Shown here in pieces: positions 1-8,662 of a DNA stretch of 64,000 nt. Location of the stretch: the NCBI GenBank assembly GCA_965219125.1, contig CBDCMO010000002.1:744001-808000 (forward strand). The letters are read 5' to 3'. The position numbers were made by a program, and so were the translations under genes. The stretch is from JBBSOK01 sp965219125 (GTDB lineage Bacteria > Bacteroidota > Bacteroidia > Flavobacteriales > Flavobacteriaceae). Within the stretch, counting starts at the first letter, position 1. Every line of letters begins with the position of its first letter. The notes under the pieces were generated by a model, which saw nothing but the letters and a program-made list of their open reading frames with translations, did no database searches and had not been told where the DNA came from.

Positions 1-650
1 TAACGGGTTTTCACGAGCAAAATCATATTGAACTTCACTTTTATAAGGAATTATTGCCAGGTTATTTTTGGATATTTCCATTACCGAACAATCAAGCAAA
101 CGTAGGTTTGGGAATGCTTAGCAGCGAAGTAAGTAAACAAAATTTGAACCTAAAAGAAAAGCTAAATGAGATTATTACAACTCATCCAAATATTAAAGAC
201 AGATTTGCAAATGCCAAACCGCTGGAAACCATTCAAGGTTTTGGTTTACCAATCGGTTCCAAGAAAAAACAACTTTCGGGCAATCGATTTTTATTGCTTG
301 GCGATGCGGCTAATTTGATTGACCCTTTTACGGGCGAAGGTATTGGAAATGCAATACGAAGCGGAAGAATTGCCGCCGAGCATATTAATTTAGTTTTTAT
401 TAAAAATGATTTTAGCGCAAAATTCAACAAGAAATATGACGCAGAAATCTATCAAAAAATGTGGAACGAATTGCGGTTGGGACGTTCGCTTCAAAATATG
501 CTTAAATATCCGAAGCTTTTCAATTTCGTAGTGAAAAAAGCGAATAAAAATGAATCGTTACGTACCTTGTTAACATCAATGTTGACGAATGTAGATTTAA
601 AGAAAGAATTGGTAAAGCCGAGTTTTTATTTTAAATTGATTTTTAATTAA
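1..650 (+). CDS. Geranylgeranyl-reductase-family FAD-dependent oxidoreductase, C-terminal part
   Basis: This is the 3' part of a flavoprotein whose start lies before the window; the frame is open from base 3. About 60 residues into the visible part is the FAD-binding motif GDAANLIDPFTGEGIGNA, typical of the PHBH-like oxidoreductases that include geranylgeranyl reductases. The following helix (IRSGRIAAEHI) and the basic C-terminal extension also fit that family. Family members reduce isoprenoid or other polyene double bonds, or hydroxylate aromatic rings, using NAD(P)H; the substrate cannot be told here. An upstream TTG at base 54 is internal and not the start. The family is clear, the substrate is not. 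Confidence 0.8.
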   Translation, partial: TGFHEQNHIELHFYKELLPGYFWIFPLPNNQANVGLGMLSSEVSKQNLNLKEKLNEIITTHPNIKDRFANAKPLETIQGFGLPIGSKKKQLSGNRFLLLGDAANLIDPFTGEGIGNAIRSGRIAAEHINLVFIKNDFSAKFNKKYDAEIYQKMWNELRLGRSLQNMLKYPKLFNFVVKKANKNESLRTLLTSMLTNVDLKKELVKPSFYFKLIFN

Positions 651-702
651 TACAATTTATTTTGTAAAGCCAAAATGTTAGAAATATAAAAGAAAGACCA
701 CA

Positions 703-737
703 AATACACGAATCTTTCTAAAAACTATTCGTGTATT
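703..737. repeat. Short inverted repeat, possible terminator
   Basis: An 11-base perfect inverted repeat (AATACACGAAT at 703-713 and its complement at 727-737) with a 13-base loop lies after the flavoprotein gene. It has no clear T-tract. It belongs to the same CACGAAT-type palindromes seen at 18918 and 58165, so it may be a dispersed intergenic repeat doubling as a transcript end. Confidence 0.5.
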
Positions 738-830
738 CATGGTGAAAATATCAATCATTTACATCTTAAAATCAACAATTATTAAAAAGATTCTTTTTAA
801 TAGAACATACAAATATCTAACTATATTAAT

Positions 831-1307
831 TTGAAAGCATCCTCTTTAAAAGAAATTAAAACAGAACTAAAACAACATTCGGCCGAGCAATTGATGGAGT
901 TGGTTTTACGGCTTTCAAAATTTAAAAAGGAAAATAAGGAACTCCTCACCTACTTATTATTTGAATCGTCGTACGAAGCTGGATTTATTGAAAGTATAAA
1001 AGAGAATATAGATTCACAATTTGAAACTATAAATACAAAGAATTATTATTGGGTTAAAAAGAGCGTTCGCAAGATTTTAAAGGAAACAAAAAAGTTTATC
1101 AGATATTCGCAAAATAAGGAAACTGAAGTAGAATTACTTCTGTATTTTTGCAAGAAATTGAAGCATTTAAATCCGCCAATCAAACGAAATACAACACTTA
1201 AAAATTTGTATGTCAGACAATTGGAATACATTAAGCGAAAAGTAAATACCTTGCACGAAGATTTGCAATATGATTACGAAGTTGAATTAAAAGAATTGGA
1301 ATTATAG
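831..1307 (+). CDS. Conserved hypothetical protein, alpha-helical
   Basis: This 158-residue protein has no signal peptide and no membrane segment. It is highly charged (many Lys and Glu) and reads as mostly helical, with stretches such as EIKTELKQHSAEQLMELVLRLSKFK. I do not recognise a named domain. The start is TTG at 831; the first in-frame ATG is at codon 22, which would remove a well-formed first helix, so TTG is preferred. It stands upstream of a lipoprotein and a DciA-like gene on the same strand, but with gaps of about 60-90 bases, so co-transcription is only possible. Confidence 0.6.
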   Translation: MKASSLKEIKTELKQHSAEQLMELVLRLSKFKKENKELLTYLLFESSYEAGFIESIKENIDSQFETINTKNYYWVKKSVRKILKETKKFIRYSQNKETEVELLLYFCKKLKHLNPPIKRNTTLKNLYVRQLEYIKRKVNTLHEDLQYDYEVELKELEL

Positions 1308-1368
1308 ATTTCCGACAAAAAAATCTTTCAGAATAGTAGTGAATTAATTTAAAAATTTTATTTGAAAA

Positions 1369-1806
1369 ATGCAGAAATTCAGGTTTTACCTTTTATTAAT
1401 TTCTTCAATTATTATAGTAAGTTGCTCAAAACCAAATCCCAATGAAATGAAAAATCATTTAAATGGTTATTGGGAAATTAAAGAAGTGAAAATGCCCGAC
1501 GGTGAGAAAAAAGATTATAAGGCTACCGTAATTCTAGATTATATTGAAGTTAAAAACGATAGTGGTATTCGCACCAAAGTTTCGCCAAAATTGGATGGCT
1601 CATTTTTAAACAACGGAGTTGGAGAAGATTTTGCCGTAAAAATTGAAAACGACAGCCTAAACCTGTATTACAAAACCCCTTTTGCAACTTGGAAAGAAAC
1701 CGTTTTAAAAGCCGAAGACAGCACTTTAATAATTAAAAATAGCGACAATAAAATTTACACTTACAAGAAATTTAAACCTTTTGATTTGGGTAAATTAGTG
1801 AACTAA
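1369..1806 (+). CDS. Small lipoprotein, lipocalin-like by pattern
   Basis: This 145-residue protein begins with a lipoprotein signal: basic start, hydrophobic stretch LLLISSIIIVS, then the lipobox Cys in VSCSKPNPNE (about residue 20). After it comes GYWEIKEVKMPDG and alternating beta-like segments ending in KIYTYKKF, which resembles the lipocalin-like lipoproteins common in flavobacteria. A membrane-anchored periplasmic or outer-membrane protein is likely. No ligand or enzymatic motif can be seen. The Cys is followed by Ser-Lys-Pro. Confidence 0.65.
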   Translation: MQKFRFYLLLISSIIIVSCSKPNPNEMKNHLNGYWEIKEVKMPDGEKKDYKATVILDYIEVKNDSGIRTKVSPKLDGSFLNNGVGEDFAVKIENDSLNLYYKTPFATWKETVLKAEDSTLIIKNSDNKIYTYKKFKPFDLGKLVN

Positions 1807-1897
1807 TTTTTTAACATACCAACTAAACTCTAAACTCATCGACTCATCGACTTTTTAACAAGAAACTATAAACTACAAACTTTTTCAAACCCAAAAG

Positions 1898-2194
1898 ATG
1901 TTTAAACGCAATTCAGAAAATACATCGATCAGCGATGTTATAAAAGATTTTATAAAAACCAATAAGCTTGACAAAGGCTTGGATAAAGTAAATATTTCTG
2001 AAGCTTGGCACAACGTAATGGGCAAAGCGGTAAGCGGTTACACAACTTCAGTTAAACTAGATAATGATGTGCTTTATGTTCAGTTATCGTCTTCAGTTTT
2101 AAGGGAAGAATTAAGTTATGGCAAAGAGAAAATCTTAAAAATGCTCAACGAAGAAATTGGTAAAGATTTGGTTTCTAAGTTGATTTTAAGGTGA
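1898..2194 (+). CDS. DUF721/DciA-like protein
   Basis: This 98-residue protein matches the DUF721 family in length and pattern. The N-terminal SISDVIKDFIKTNKLDKGLDKVNISEAWHNVMG is followed by a short beta/helix part (LDNDVLYVQLSSSVLREELSYGKEKILKMLNEEIG), as in the KH-like domain of DciA. DciA proteins help load the replicative helicase DnaB in bacteria lacking DnaC; that role is known for the family and only inferred here. No signal peptide. The ATG at 1898 has no competing start. The next gene, a GH92 enzyme, is unrelated. Confidence 0.75.
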   Translation: MFKRNSENTSISDVIKDFIKTNKLDKGLDKVNISEAWHNVMGKAVSGYTTSVKLDNDVLYVQLSSSVLREELSYGKEKILKMLNEEIGKDLVSKLILR

Positions 2195-2319
2195 ATTCGG
2201 TTTCTTACTTTTTGAATTTCTTCAAAATTAAATTGTACTAAAACAAACACTTCTCATATATAAAATTCTATTTTTCAAATTTATTCAGTAGTTTTAAAGA
2301 GAAACTTTTAATTCTACTT

Positions 2320-4593
2320 ATGAATAAATTTAGCCTCCTTTTTTTCTTTATTTCAATTTCTAGTTTTGCGCAAAAAACAGATTTAACCCAATTTGTGAAT
2401 CCGTTGGTTGGCACAGATTCTAAATACGAATTGAGTAACGGCAATACCTATCCTGCAATTGCTTTGCCTTGGGGAATGCATTTTTGGACGCCACAAACCA
2501 ATAAAATGGGCGACGGTTGGGGTTATCAATATGCGGCAAATAAAATCCGCGGGTTTAAATTAACACATCAACCTTCACCTTGGATTAATGATTACGGCGC
2601 TTTTTCACTTTTCCCGACTACAGATTCATTAGTTTTTAACGAGAATAAACGTGAATCGTGGTTTTCGCATAAAGCTGAAACTTCGCTACCACATTACTAT
2701 AAAGTGTATTTGGCAGATTACAACACAACGGTTGAAATTACCCCAACTGAACGAGCAGCACGTTTTAGAATTACCTATCCCGAAACCGATAAAGCTTATT
2801 TAATTGTTGACGGATTTTATAAAAATAGCTACGTAAAAGTCTTTCCGAAGGAACGAAAAATTGTAGGTTATGCTCGAAACAACCGCGGTGGCGTGCCCGA
2901 AAATTTTAAAAACTACTTTGTAATCTACGTTGATAAAGATTTTGATGAAGTTTTTGGTGTTGAAAACGATACAATTACTAAAGGAAAGTTAGAATCAGAA
3001 AGTATTCACAGCGGCGCAATTCTTCAATTTAAAACCAAAGCAGGTGAAAAAGTCAACATTAAAGTTGCTGCTTCATTTATAAGTACAGAACAAGCTGAAT
3101 TGAATTTACAACGTGAAATAGGCGATAAAACTTTCGACCAAATTAAAGATGAAGGTCAAAAAATATGGAACGACCAATTAAATAGAATTGCGGTTGAAGG
3201 CGGCACAGTCGCCCAAAACACTACATTTTATACAGCTCTTTACCGCACCATGCTTTTCCCGAGAAAGTTTTATGAATTTAATGCCGAAAACAAAATTGTG
3301 CATTACAGCCCGTATAACGGCAAGGTTGAGAACGGTTATATGTTTACTGACAATGGCTTTTGGGATACATTTCGAGCTGTTTTTCCTTTCTTTAATTTGA
3401 TGTTCCCAGAAACGAATTCGCACATTATGGAAGGCCTTGCAAACACTTACAAAGAAAGCGGTTGGTTGCCTGAATGGGCAAGTCCCGGACACCGTGATTG
3501 TATGATTGGTAGTAACTCGGCTTCCATAATTTCGGATGCGTATTTGAAAAATCAAGATATTGCGACTATAAATACTTTATATGAAGCGATTGTAAAAAAT
3601 ACGAACGAGCGCGGGCCACTTTCATCGGTTGGTAGGTTTGGAGCAGATTATTATAATACGATGGGTTATATTCCGTATGATGTTGAAATACCAGAAAATA
3701 CAGCTCGCACACTTGAATATGCCTACGACGATTTTACGATTTGGAAATTGGCAATTGCCTTAAAAAGACCACAAGCTGAAATTAATACATTCAAAAAAAG
3801 AGCGCAAAATTATAAAAATGTCTTTGACAAATCGACGAATTTTATGCGTGGAAAAAATGAAGACGGCACATTTCAATCACCTTTTAGGGCAGATAAATGG
3901 GGCGATGCGTTTACCGAAGGCAATAGTTGGCATTGGACGTGGTGTGTATTTCACGACATAGAAGGTTTGAAAAATTTAATGGGTGGCAACAAAGCTTTTA
4001 CGGACAAATTAGATTCCGTTTTTACCGCAGCACCAACTTTTGATTATAGTTATTACGGCTCTCAAATTCACGAAATTACTGAAATGTTGATTGCAAATAT
4101 GGGTCAATATGCCCACGGAAATCAGCCGATACAACATATGCCCTATTTATATTGTTACGGCGCGCAACCTTGGAAAACGCAATATCACGTCAGGGAAATT
4201 ATGGATAAATTGTACACGCCAAATCCCGACGGACTTTGCGGCGACGAGGACAACGGGCAAACAAGTGCTTGGTATGTTTTTTCAGCAATGGGAATGTATC
4301 CTGTCGCGCCGGCAACGGACGAATATGTTTTGGGTTCGCCTCTTTTCAAAAAAATAACGTTGAAGTTGGAAAATGGAAAAACCTTTACCATTTCAGCACC
4401 AAATAATACTTCGGAAACAAGATATGTTGACGAATCAATTTTAAACGGAAAACCATATTCAAAAAATTTCTTGAAATATGAAACGATTATCAATGGTGGA
4501 AATTTTGATTTGAAGATGAGCGCAGAACCTAATAAGAATAAAGGAATAAAAGCTGATGATGCGCCTTATTCGATGAGTTCTGAATTAAATTAA
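2320..4593 (+). CDS. GH92 family alpha-mannosidase, secreted
   Basis: This 757-residue enzyme has a cleavable signal peptide ending about SSFAQ (residues 1-17). The N-terminal beta domain begins with VNPLVGTDSKYELSNGNTYPAIALPWGM and the helical catalytic domain follows, as in GH92 exo-alpha-mannosidases. Visible active-site segments are the QIHEITE motif (Glu near residue 585) and GDEDNGQTSAW, in which Asp642 and Asp644 fit the calcium-dependent catalytic base of the family. Length is normal. It probably removes mannose from glycans in the periplasm or outside the cell; which linkage cannot be read. It is not next to any SusC/SusD pair, so it is an orphan here. A small membrane-protein gene starts 7 bases after its stop. 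Confidence 0.93.
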   Translation: MNKFSLLFFFISISSFAQKTDLTQFVNPLVGTDSKYELSNGNTYPAIALPWGMHFWTPQTNKMGDGWGYQYAANKIRGFKLTHQPSPWINDYGAFSLFPTTDSLVFNENKRESWFSHKAETSLPHYYKVYLADYNTTVEITPTERAARFRITYPETDKAYLIVDGFYKNSYVKVFPKERKIVGYARNNRGGVPENFKNYFVIYVDKDFDEVFGVENDTITKGKLESESIHSGAILQFKTKAGEKVNIKVAASFISTEQAELNLQREIGDKTFDQIKDEGQKIWNDQLNRIAVEGGTVAQNTTFYTALYRTMLFPRKFYEFNAENKIVHYSPYNGKVENGYMFTDNGFWDTFRAVFPFFNLMFPETNSHIMEGLANTYKESGWLPEWASPGHRDCMIGSNSASIISDAYLKNQDIATINTLYEAIVKNTNERGPLSSVGRFGADYYNTMGYIPYDVEIPENTARTLEYAYDDFTIWKLAIALKRPQAEINTFKKRAQNYKNVFDKSTNFMRGKNEDGTFQSPFRADKWGDAFTEGNSWHWTWCVFHDIEGLKNLMGGNKAFTDKLDSVFTAAPTFDYSYYGSQIHEITEMLIANMGQYAHGNQPIQHMPYLYCYGAQPWKTQYHVREIMDKLYTPNPDGLCGDEDNGQTSAWYVFSAMGMYPVAPATDEYVLGSPLFKKITLKLENGKTFTISAPNNTSETRYVDESILNGKPYSKNFLKYETIINGGNFDLKMSAEPNKNKGIKADDAPYSMSSELN

Positions 4594-4599
4594 AAAATA

Positions 4600-4956
4600 A
4601 TGATATCATATTGGAAATCTTTCAGTTACACATCAAAATTTTCGGTAATTGCTTTTTTCATTACCTTAGTTTTAGGTCTTTTAAGTATGGGTATTTTGGG
4701 TGCAGGTTTATACTATGTTGTATCCTTTTTGTTTTTTTCGTATCCAAGCCTAAATGATTGGCGTGGAGATTGGGTTTGGCCAGCAACTATTGGCGTTGGA
4801 ATGGGTTGGTCGCTTGGTTTTATTTTTGGCGGAATTGCTTTGCATTATCTTGATAAAATAAGTAATGCAAAGTATTTAAAAATCTGTATTTATATTTTGA
4901 TATTATGGCTTTGGGCGGCTTGCCTTTGGTATTTTACGTTGAAATCAAATTTTTAA
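4600..4956 (+). CDS. Small integral membrane protein of unknown function
   Basis: This 118-residue protein has three clear hydrophobic segments, roughly residues 14-46 (possibly a hairpin, VIAFFITLVLGLLSMGILG), 60-82 (WPATIGVGMGWSLGFIFGG) and 92-113 (ICIYILILWLWAACLWYF). I do not recognise a family. It starts 7 bases after the GH92 gene and could share its transcript. No catalytic motif is visible. Confidence 0.6.
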   Translation: MISYWKSFSYTSKFSVIAFFITLVLGLLSMGILGAGLYYVVSFLFFSYPSLNDWRGDWVWPATIGVGMGWSLGFIFGGIALHYLDKISNAKYLKICIYILILWLWAACLWYFTLKSNF

Positions 4957-5094
4957 AGCAATTAAAATGCAAGCTAGACTTAATTCTCAAAGAATTAGGG
5001 TTATATAAATATTACACAACTGTTTTTCAAATTATAAGTTTCAATTAATATTAAGTATATTTCCCAAATAATACTAATCTCAAAACCTTATTTT

Positions 5095-5610
5095 ATGATT
5101 CATATTAAATCCTTTTTTGTACTCCTTTTAGTTTTAGTTTCAACCAATTCCCTGATAGCTCAAGATTTTCAAGTGCCAACAGATGTGAATTTTCAAACCG
5201 ACCAAGATTTTAAAAATGCTGAAGTTGATGTTGTGAAAGCTGTTAATTGGCTCGAAAATACTCCAGTAAATATGGAAACTGATAAACGAAAAGATGTGAA
5301 TTCGTTTTTAATGAAATGGATGACGGGAACGCCAAATGTATCTATTGAATTAGCGCAATTTCAGACTGATTTAACCGATAAAAATCCAGATTTGCTAATG
5401 ATTTATATGGCAGGTTGGAGTAAATATGCAATTGAAAACCCTTCTGAATCTTCAAACAAGCTGGAGTGTAATCTCGCTGGAGTTAAAAGTGTTCTAAAAA
5501 TATATTCAAATAATGTAGGCAAAGGAGTTTCGAAAAATAAGAAAATAGAAAAAATGCTTAAGATGAATGATGAAGAATTAAAAGCTTTTGTAGTAAAGGA
5601 AATTATATAA
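5095..5610 (+). CDS. Secreted hypothetical protein
   Basis: This 171-residue protein has a signal peptide (FFVLLLVLVSTNSLIAQ, cleavage after about residue 22) with no lipobox Cys. The mature part is mostly helical and acidic, includes NWLENTPVNMETDKRKDVNSFLMKW split by loops, and has one Cys. I do not recognise a domain. It stands alone between two 100-140-base gaps and is followed by a strong terminator that it shares with the converging dnaK gene. Confidence 0.6.
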   Translation: MIHIKSFFVLLLVLVSTNSLIAQDFQVPTDVNFQTDQDFKNAEVDVVKAVNWLENTPVNMETDKRKDVNSFLMKWMTGTPNVSIELAQFQTDLTDKNPDLLMIYMAGWSKYAIENPSESSNKLECNLAGVKSVLKIYSNNVGKGVSKNKKIEKMLKMNDEELKAFVVKEII

Positions 5611-5631
5611 TTTGAAAAAATAAGTGTATAA

Positions 5632-5663
5632 AAAAGCCGCAACCTTAAAAGGTTGCGGCTTTT
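5632..5663. terminator. Bidirectional intrinsic terminator
   Basis: A perfect 15-base stem built around AGCCGCAACCTT and its complement, with an effective tetraloop, has A-tracts before it and T-tracts after it on both strands. It lies between the secreted hypothetical gene (plus) and dnaK (minus), so it can end transcripts from both sides. Confidence 0.9.
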
Positions 5664-5700
5664 GTACATATTTAAGTTGCTTCTGGAACTGTTTGTAAAG

Positions 5701-5723
5701 ATCCCGACAGAAAAAATCGGGAT
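5701..5723 (-). terminator. Second hairpin after dnaK
   Basis: ATCCCGA at 5701-5707 pairs with TCGGGAT at 5717-5723 around a poly-A loop. It lies just past the dnaK stop and before the stronger hairpin, so it may be part of dnaK termination. Confidence 0.5.
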
Positions 5724-5735
5724 TTGGCTCTCTGC

Positions 5736-7652
5736 TTACTTTACCTCTTCAAAATCTACATCTTCAACGTCGCTGTTTTCAGTTTCGCCGCCGTTGTTTT
5801 CTTGCTCCGCTCCTGCTCCGGCATCTCCTGTTGGAGCGCCTTGGCCGTCTGCTTGTGCTTTGTACATTTCTTCAGAAGCTACTTTCCACGCTTCGTTTAT
5901 CTTATCTAAAGCTGGTTGAATGGTTTCAACTTCTTTAGTTTCATAAGCTGTTTTCAATTCTTCCAAAGCTTCTTCAATTGGCTTTTTCTTATCATCAGAT
6001 AATTTCTCACCAAATTCCTTCAACTGCTTTTCAGTTTGGAAAATCATTCCGTCAGCTTCGTTCAATTTATCAACTTTTTCTTTCGCATTTTTGTCGCTTT
6101 CGGCATTTGCTTCAGCATCTGCTTTCATCTTTTTGATTTCTTCATCAGTAAGCCCTGAAGAAGCTTCAATACGAATATCTTGCGTTTTGTTGGTTGCCTT
6201 ATCTGTAGCGCTTACTTTAATGATACCGTTGGCATCAATATCAAAAGTTACTTCAATTTGTGGCGTACCGCGCTGTGCTGGTGGAATTCCATCTAAGTGG
6301 AAACGACCAATTGTCTTATTGTCCGTTGCCATCGGGCGCTCACCTTGTAATACGTGGATTTCAACACTTGGTTGATTATCTGACGCAGTACTAAAAACTT
6401 GACTTTTCTTAGTAGGAATGGTTGTGTTAGATTCAATTAATCTAGTTAACACGCCACCCATAGTTTCAATACCTAAAGAAAGTGGCGTAACATCCAATAA
6501 AAGAACATCTTTTACATCACCCGTTAAAACACCACCTTGAATTGCGGCACCAATTGCTACAACTTCATCAGGATTTACACCTTTGCTTGGTTTTTTTCCA
6601 AAGAATTTTTCCACAGCTTCTTGTACTGCAGGAATACGAGTAGAACCACCAACTAAGATAATTTCATCAATATCGCTTTTGCTTAATCCAGCAGCTTTTA
6701 ATGCTTTTTCGCAAGGTGCAATGGTTCTTTTTACTAATGGCTCGATTAACTGCTCAAATTTTGAACGGGTTAATGTTTTTACCAAGTGCTTTGGTCCGCT
6801 TGCTGTTGCTGTAATATATGGCAAATTGATTTCAGTTTGAGCTGAACTTGACAATTCAATCTTAGCTTTTTCAGCAGCTTCTTTTAAACGTTGTAAAGCC
6901 ATTGGGTCTTTACGAAGATCGAAATCCTCTTCAGATTTAAATTCGTCTGCCAACCATTTGATAATAGTTTGGTCAACATCATCACCACCTAAATGTGTAT
7001 CACCGTCTGTTGCAAGTACTTCAAAAACGCCATCACCTAATTCTAGGATACTAACATCGTGTGTACCACCGCCAAAATCAAATACAACAATTTTTTGGTC
7101 TATCCCTTTTTTGTCAAGACCGTAAGCCAATGCTGCCGCAGTTGGTTCGTTTATAATACGTCTAACTTTTAGCCCGGCAATTTCACCAGCTTCTTTAGTT
7201 GCTTGACGTTGGCTATCGTTAAAGTATGCAGGCACGGTAATAACCGCTTCTGTAACTTCTTGACCTAAATAGTCTTCGGCCGTTTTCTTCATTTTCTGCA
7301 AAATCATTGCGCTCAATTCTTGTGGCGTATATAAACGGCCATCAATATCTACACGTGCAGTGTCGTTATCACCTTTTTCAACTTTATAGGTTGCGTGTTC
7401 TGCTTCGCTTTTAGATTCTGAATACTTGTTCCCCATAAATCTCTTTATGGAGCTAATCGTTTTTGTAGGATTTGTAACTGCTTGTCTTTTAGCGGGATCT
7501 CCTACTTTAATTTCGCCACCATCTACAAATGCTATTACAGAAGGTGTTGTGCGTTTTCCTTCGGCATTAGGAATAACCGTTGGCTCGCTACCTTCCATTA
7601 CGGCAACACAGGAGTTGGTTGTACCTAAGTCGATTCCAATTATTTTACTCAT
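5736..7652 (-). CDS. dnaK: Molecular chaperone DnaK (Hsp70)
   Basis: This 638-residue protein is a complete Hsp70. It starts with the ATPase motif GIDLGTTNSCVAV, followed by INEPTAAALAYG and FDFGGGTHDVSILELGDG. The substrate-binding domain (DVTPLSLGIETMGGVLT) and a helical lid follow. The C-terminus is the usual acidic tail, ending DVEDVDFEEVK, after a Gly/Ala-rich linker. It binds unfolded proteins in the cytoplasm with DnaJ and GrpE; neither is encoded here. It is monocistronic, facing a double terminator. The region upstream holds a sigma-54-like element rather than a CIRCE palindrome. Confidence 0.99.
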   Translation of the reverse strand: MSKIIGIDLGTTNSCVAVMEGSEPTVIPNAEGKRTTPSVIAFVDGGEIKVGDPAKRQAVTNPTKTISSIKRFMGNKYSESKSEAEHATYKVEKGDNDTARVDIDGRLYTPQELSAMILQKMKKTAEDYLGQEVTEAVITVPAYFNDSQRQATKEAGEIAGLKVRRIINEPTAAALAYGLDKKGIDQKIVVFDFGGGTHDVSILELGDGVFEVLATDGDTHLGGDDVDQTIIKWLADEFKSEEDFDLRKDPMALQRLKEAAEKAKIELSSSAQTEINLPYITATASGPKHLVKTLTRSKFEQLIEPLVKRTIAPCEKALKAAGLSKSDIDEIILVGGSTRIPAVQEAVEKFFGKKPSKGVNPDEVVAIGAAIQGGVLTGDVKDVLLLDVTPLSLGIETMGGVLTRLIESNTTIPTKKSQVFSTASDNQPSVEIHVLQGERPMATDNKTIGRFHLDGIPPAQRGTPQIEVTFDIDANGIIKVSATDKATNKTQDIRIEASSGLTDEEIKKMKADAEANAESDKNAKEKVDKLNEADGMIFQTEKQLKEFGEKLSDDKKKPIEEALEELKTAYETKEVETIQPALDKINEAWKVASEEMYKAQADGQGAPTGDAGAGAEQENNGGETENSDVEDVDFEEVK

Positions 7653-7735
7653 CTTTTTGTTTTTTTATGAATTCCAAATAATGCTGAAGGCACTATTTTG
7701 AAATCTGTTTAATTTTATTTTTCTGTTTTGTATAA

Positions 7736-7751
7736 GACAATGATTATGCCA
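7736..7751 (-). promoter_or_regulatory. Sigma-54-like promoter element of dnaK
   Basis: Read on the minus strand the sequence is TGGCATAATCATTGTC: a GG and a GT separated by exactly 10 bases, close to the sigma-54 pattern GG-N10-GC. It lies 84-99 bases upstream of the dnaK start. A further CTGCCA/TGTCAT motif lies just upstream at 7763-7777. The second element has GT, not GC, so this is tentative. Confidence 0.4.
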
Positions 7752-7887
7752 GCGGAAATATTATGACAAGGTGGCAGTTTTTAATTATGAATGCGGAATT
7801 AAGAATTATGAAATTAAAAAACTTGAAAAGCTTTTACTCATCATCTTTTAGTGAAGTATTTAAATCGAATATATTTTATAAAACCAC

Positions 7888-7895
7888 TACTTTTG
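7888..7895 (+). promoter_or_regulatory. Bacteroidota -7 box (TACTTTTG) before the CPBP gene
   Basis: TACTTTTG matches the Bacteroidota primary sigma-factor -7 consensus TAnnTTTG and ends 12 bases before the preferred ATG at 7908. No convincing -33 TTG was found at the usual spacing. Confidence 0.4.
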
Positions 7896-7907
7896 AAAAT
7901 TACAAAA

Positions 7908-8603
7908 ATGATACAAATTTTCCCAAGCGCAATCACAAAGAAAAATTTTAAATTACTTCTGAAAAGTTATTTTTGGATTTGGGTTTCCTATTTCGCCTTC
8001 TTTGTATTTTTGGGATTGTTGAAGTCTTTATTCCCTGAAATTGCCATTGAAAAATATGAGCAAACACAACTTCGTGAGCTTTTTGAAAATAATCCAATCC
8101 AGTTAATAGTTCTGGGTGTTATTGTAGCGCCCATTTTAGAAGAGCTACTTTTTAGAACACTTTTAAAACCGACACATCCAGAATTTCTGCTTTTTCTGAG
8201 TGGTCTAACTGCCTTTATCTTTAGCATAATTGCAGCACCTTATGGAAATTGGATTGTTAGAACAATATTACTGTTCGTCATTTTAGTTATTACCTATTAT
8301 ATGTTACAAGAAGTAATTTCAGACAAGAGCACAAAAAAATTAAGAGTTTTTCTATCAAAATATGTTTGGATTATTTTAATAGTTACCTCAATAGTGTTCG
8401 GGTTGGCTCATATAAATAATTATGTAGATTCATTTTTTATAAATCTTGCTTTGCTTCTTTTAATATTTCCGAGGATTATAATCGGCTTTATTGCCGGTAG
8501 ATTGAAAATGAAAAGTGGTGCGATGTTGTGGCCAATTTTATTGCATTTTATGAATAATGCTTTCTTGATTGTAATTTTTCTCATTACAAAATCTGAAATC
8601 TAG
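7908..8603 (+). CDS. CPBP-family intramembrane glutamic endopeptidase
   Basis: This membrane protein of about 231 residues has roughly six hydrophobic segments. It carries the three CPBP (Abi/CAAX-type) motifs: EELLFR (EExxxR), FGLAHINN (FxxxH) and HFMNN (HxxxN). These hold the Glu and His residues of Rce1-like intramembrane proteases. Family roles include CAAX processing, bacteriocin self-immunity and stress signalling; which applies is unknown. The frame is open from a GTG at 7851, but the ATG at 7908 is preferred because it has a -7 box just upstream and gives a normal N-terminus (MIQIFPSAITKKNFK). Confidence 0.85.
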   Translation: MIQIFPSAITKKNFKLLLKSYFWIWVSYFAFFVFLGLLKSLFPEIAIEKYEQTQLRELFENNPIQLIVLGVIVAPILEELLFRTLLKPTHPEFLLFLSGLTAFIFSIIAAPYGNWIVRTILLFVILVITYYMLQEVISDKSTKKLRVFLSKYVWIILIVTSIVFGLAHINNYVDSFFINLALLLLIFPRIIIGFIAGRLKMKSGAMLWPILLHFMNNAFLIVIFLITKSEI

Positions 8604-8662
8604 CTAATTCTTAAATTTAGTTTATTAGTATCTTTAAAAAGTACAGAAAAAAACATTATAAT

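Noticed and set aside
7763..7951. 62-codon open frame before the CPBP gene
   Set aside because: It begins inside the dnaK control region, has a low-complexity translation and overlaps the better-supported ATG at 7908.
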